Below are positions 5,780-6,572 of a stretch of 6,572 bases of DNA, piece by piece; within the stretch, counting starts at the first letter, position 1, and every line of letters begins with the position of its first letter. The notes below the pieces were generated by a model. The model searched no databases, had not been told where the DNA came from, and saw only the letters and a program-made list of their open reading frames with translations. This DNA is from JBHIDJ01 sp046760105 (GTDB taxonomy: Bacteria > Pseudomonadota > Gammaproteobacteria > Acidiferrobacterales > SPGG2), in the NCBI GenBank assembly GCA_046760105.1, contig JBHIDJ010000160.1, positions 1 to 6,572 on the forward strand, written 5' to 3'. The position numbers and the translations under genes are program-made.

Positions 5780-6572
5780 GCGCGTTGTGCATCGGCGCCG
5801 CGTGTCTGCCCGAGGAGTGAAACGACGGCACTGGACGTCAGTTCGCGCGCGTCGTGCTGATCCTTGAGGAGGCAGCCAAGTGTCTGCTCCACCGTTTCCG
5901 CGTCTAGATGGTCGCTATGCAGACACACCAGTGCCTGCGCCCAGTCGAGCGTCTCGGCAACTCCAGGGGCTTTATAGAGCTCTCGGCTGCGAAGCGCCCG
6001 CATGAACCGAGCAATCTCTTCTGCCAGGCGTTCGCTCACACCCGGTACTTTGCTGCGGACGATTCGAACCTCCTTCTCCAAGGGGGGGTGCTCGATGTAG
6101 AGGTGGAGGCAGCGGCGGCGCAACGCATCACCAATCTCGCGCGTGCGGTTGGATGTGAGCACCACGTGCGGCACGTGCTCCGCTTTGATGGTCCCCAATT
6201 CGGGAATGGTGACCTGAAAGTCAGATAGAACTTCCAACAGGAATGCTTCGAAGCCATCGTCGGCCCGGTCGATCTCATCGATCAGTAGCACCGGTGGGCT
6301 CTCGCGCCGTGTGATAGCGCGGAGCAACGGGCGCTCAAGCAGGTAATCGCGGCTGAAGATCATGTCCTCCAGCTGGGATAGGTCCTCCCCGCCATTTTCC
6401 GCGATTCTCAAGCGCAACAGCTGACGTTGGTAGTTCCACTCGTACAGCGCCGTGTTGACATCGAGTCCCTCGTAGCACTGCAGCCGGATAAGCTCTGTGT
6501 CTAGCAGCCGCGCGAACACCTTACCGACTTCCGTCTTTCCTACTCCCGCGTCGCCTTCAACAAGGAGCGGTT
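5776..6572 (-). CDS. coxD: CoxD, MoxR-type AAA+ ATPase (5' end outside window)
   Basis: Partial: the reading frame runs open to the right edge, giving 264 visible residues, with about 30 residues missing if length matches the 295-residue Oligotropha protein. The first visible codons encode PLLVEGDAGVGKTEVGK, containing the Walker A motif GDAGVGKT (bases about 6532-6555). The GTG at 6519 is therefore an internal Val codon, not the start. Walker B is VLLIDEID (Asp-Glu at bases 6274-6279), sensor 1 is VVLTSN, and an arginine-finger-like DALRRRC follows, then a helical lid. CoxD is needed for post-translational sulfuration of the Mo centre of CO dehydrogenase in Oligotropha, probably as an ATP-driven chaperone acting with CoxE. 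Its TGA overlaps the coxE ATG by 4 bases, so the two are translationally coupled. A generic MoxR/NorQ ATPase is the alternative, but coxE next door decides for CoxD. Confidence 0.93.
   Translation of the reverse strand, partial: PLLVEGDAGVGKTEVGKVFARLLDTELIRLQCYEGLDVNTALYEWNYQRQLLRLRIAENGGEDLSQLEDMIFSRDYLLERPLLRAITRRESPPVLLIDEIDRADDGFEAFLLEVLSDFQVTIPELGTIKAEHVPHVVLTSNRTREIGDALRRRCLHLYIEHPPLEKEVRIVRSKVPGVSERLAEEIARFMRALRSRELYKAPGVAETLDWAQALVCLHSDHLDAETVEQTLGCLLKDQHDARELTSSAVVSLLGQTRGADAQRA

Noticed and set aside
258..6572. Mobile element, CRISPR array or phage-related genes
   Set aside because: No transposase, integrase, terminal inverted repeats or regularly spaced repeats are seen. The cluster is continuous metabolic coding sequence.

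Overview
This window is a compact, one-directional gene cluster for aerobic (Mo/Cu-type) carbon monoxide dehydrogenase. Everything is transcribed from the minus strand. In transcription order it reads coxD (5' end cut by the right window edge), coxE, coxG, coxM, coxS, coxL, followed by about 257 bases of non-coding DNA at the left edge. The genes overlap by 4 bases or are 2 to 27 bases apart, so the cluster is almost certainly one operon.

The catalytic part is coxM-coxS-coxL (258-3983): the FAD subunit, the two-[2Fe-2S] subunit and the Mo/Cu-pterin subunit of a cytoplasmic enzyme of the xanthine oxidase family. CoxL carries the loop AYRCSFR, the diagnostic signature of form I (true, high-affinity) CO dehydrogenase, with the copper-ligating Cys at residue 373. 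It also has the conserved active-site Gln222 and Glu742 and the GGGFGG motif. CoxS has all eight cluster cysteines and CoxM both FAD-binding glycine motifs. On sequence, all three subunits look intact and functional.

The accessory part is coxD-coxE-coxG (4011-6572). CoxD is a MoxR-type AAA+ ATPase and CoxE a von Willebrand A (MIDAS) protein; in Oligotropha both are needed to mature the Cu-S-Mo active site. CoxG is an SRPBCC-fold protein with a C-terminal membrane helix, which in studied organisms couples the enzyme to the membrane and quinone pool. Together the genes encode CO + H2O to CO2 + 2 e- + 2 H+, with electrons passing Mo/Cu site, FeS clusters, FAD and then the respiratory chain.

The system is known. 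What differs is layout: maturation and anchoring genes precede the structural genes, the reverse of the classical coxMSLDEFG order, and no coxF is present in the window. Smaller points are a hairpin at the coxG/coxM junction, much stronger Shine-Dalgarno sites on M, S and L than on E and G, and a tandem 11-bp repeat downstream of coxL.

Organism: a GC-rich bacterium using AGGAGG-type ribosome binding sites and respiring aerobically, with CO used as an energy source or supplement. The sequence alone does not fix the phylum; Actinobacteriota, Chloroflexota, Proteobacteria and uncultivated soil lineages all carry form I cox genes.
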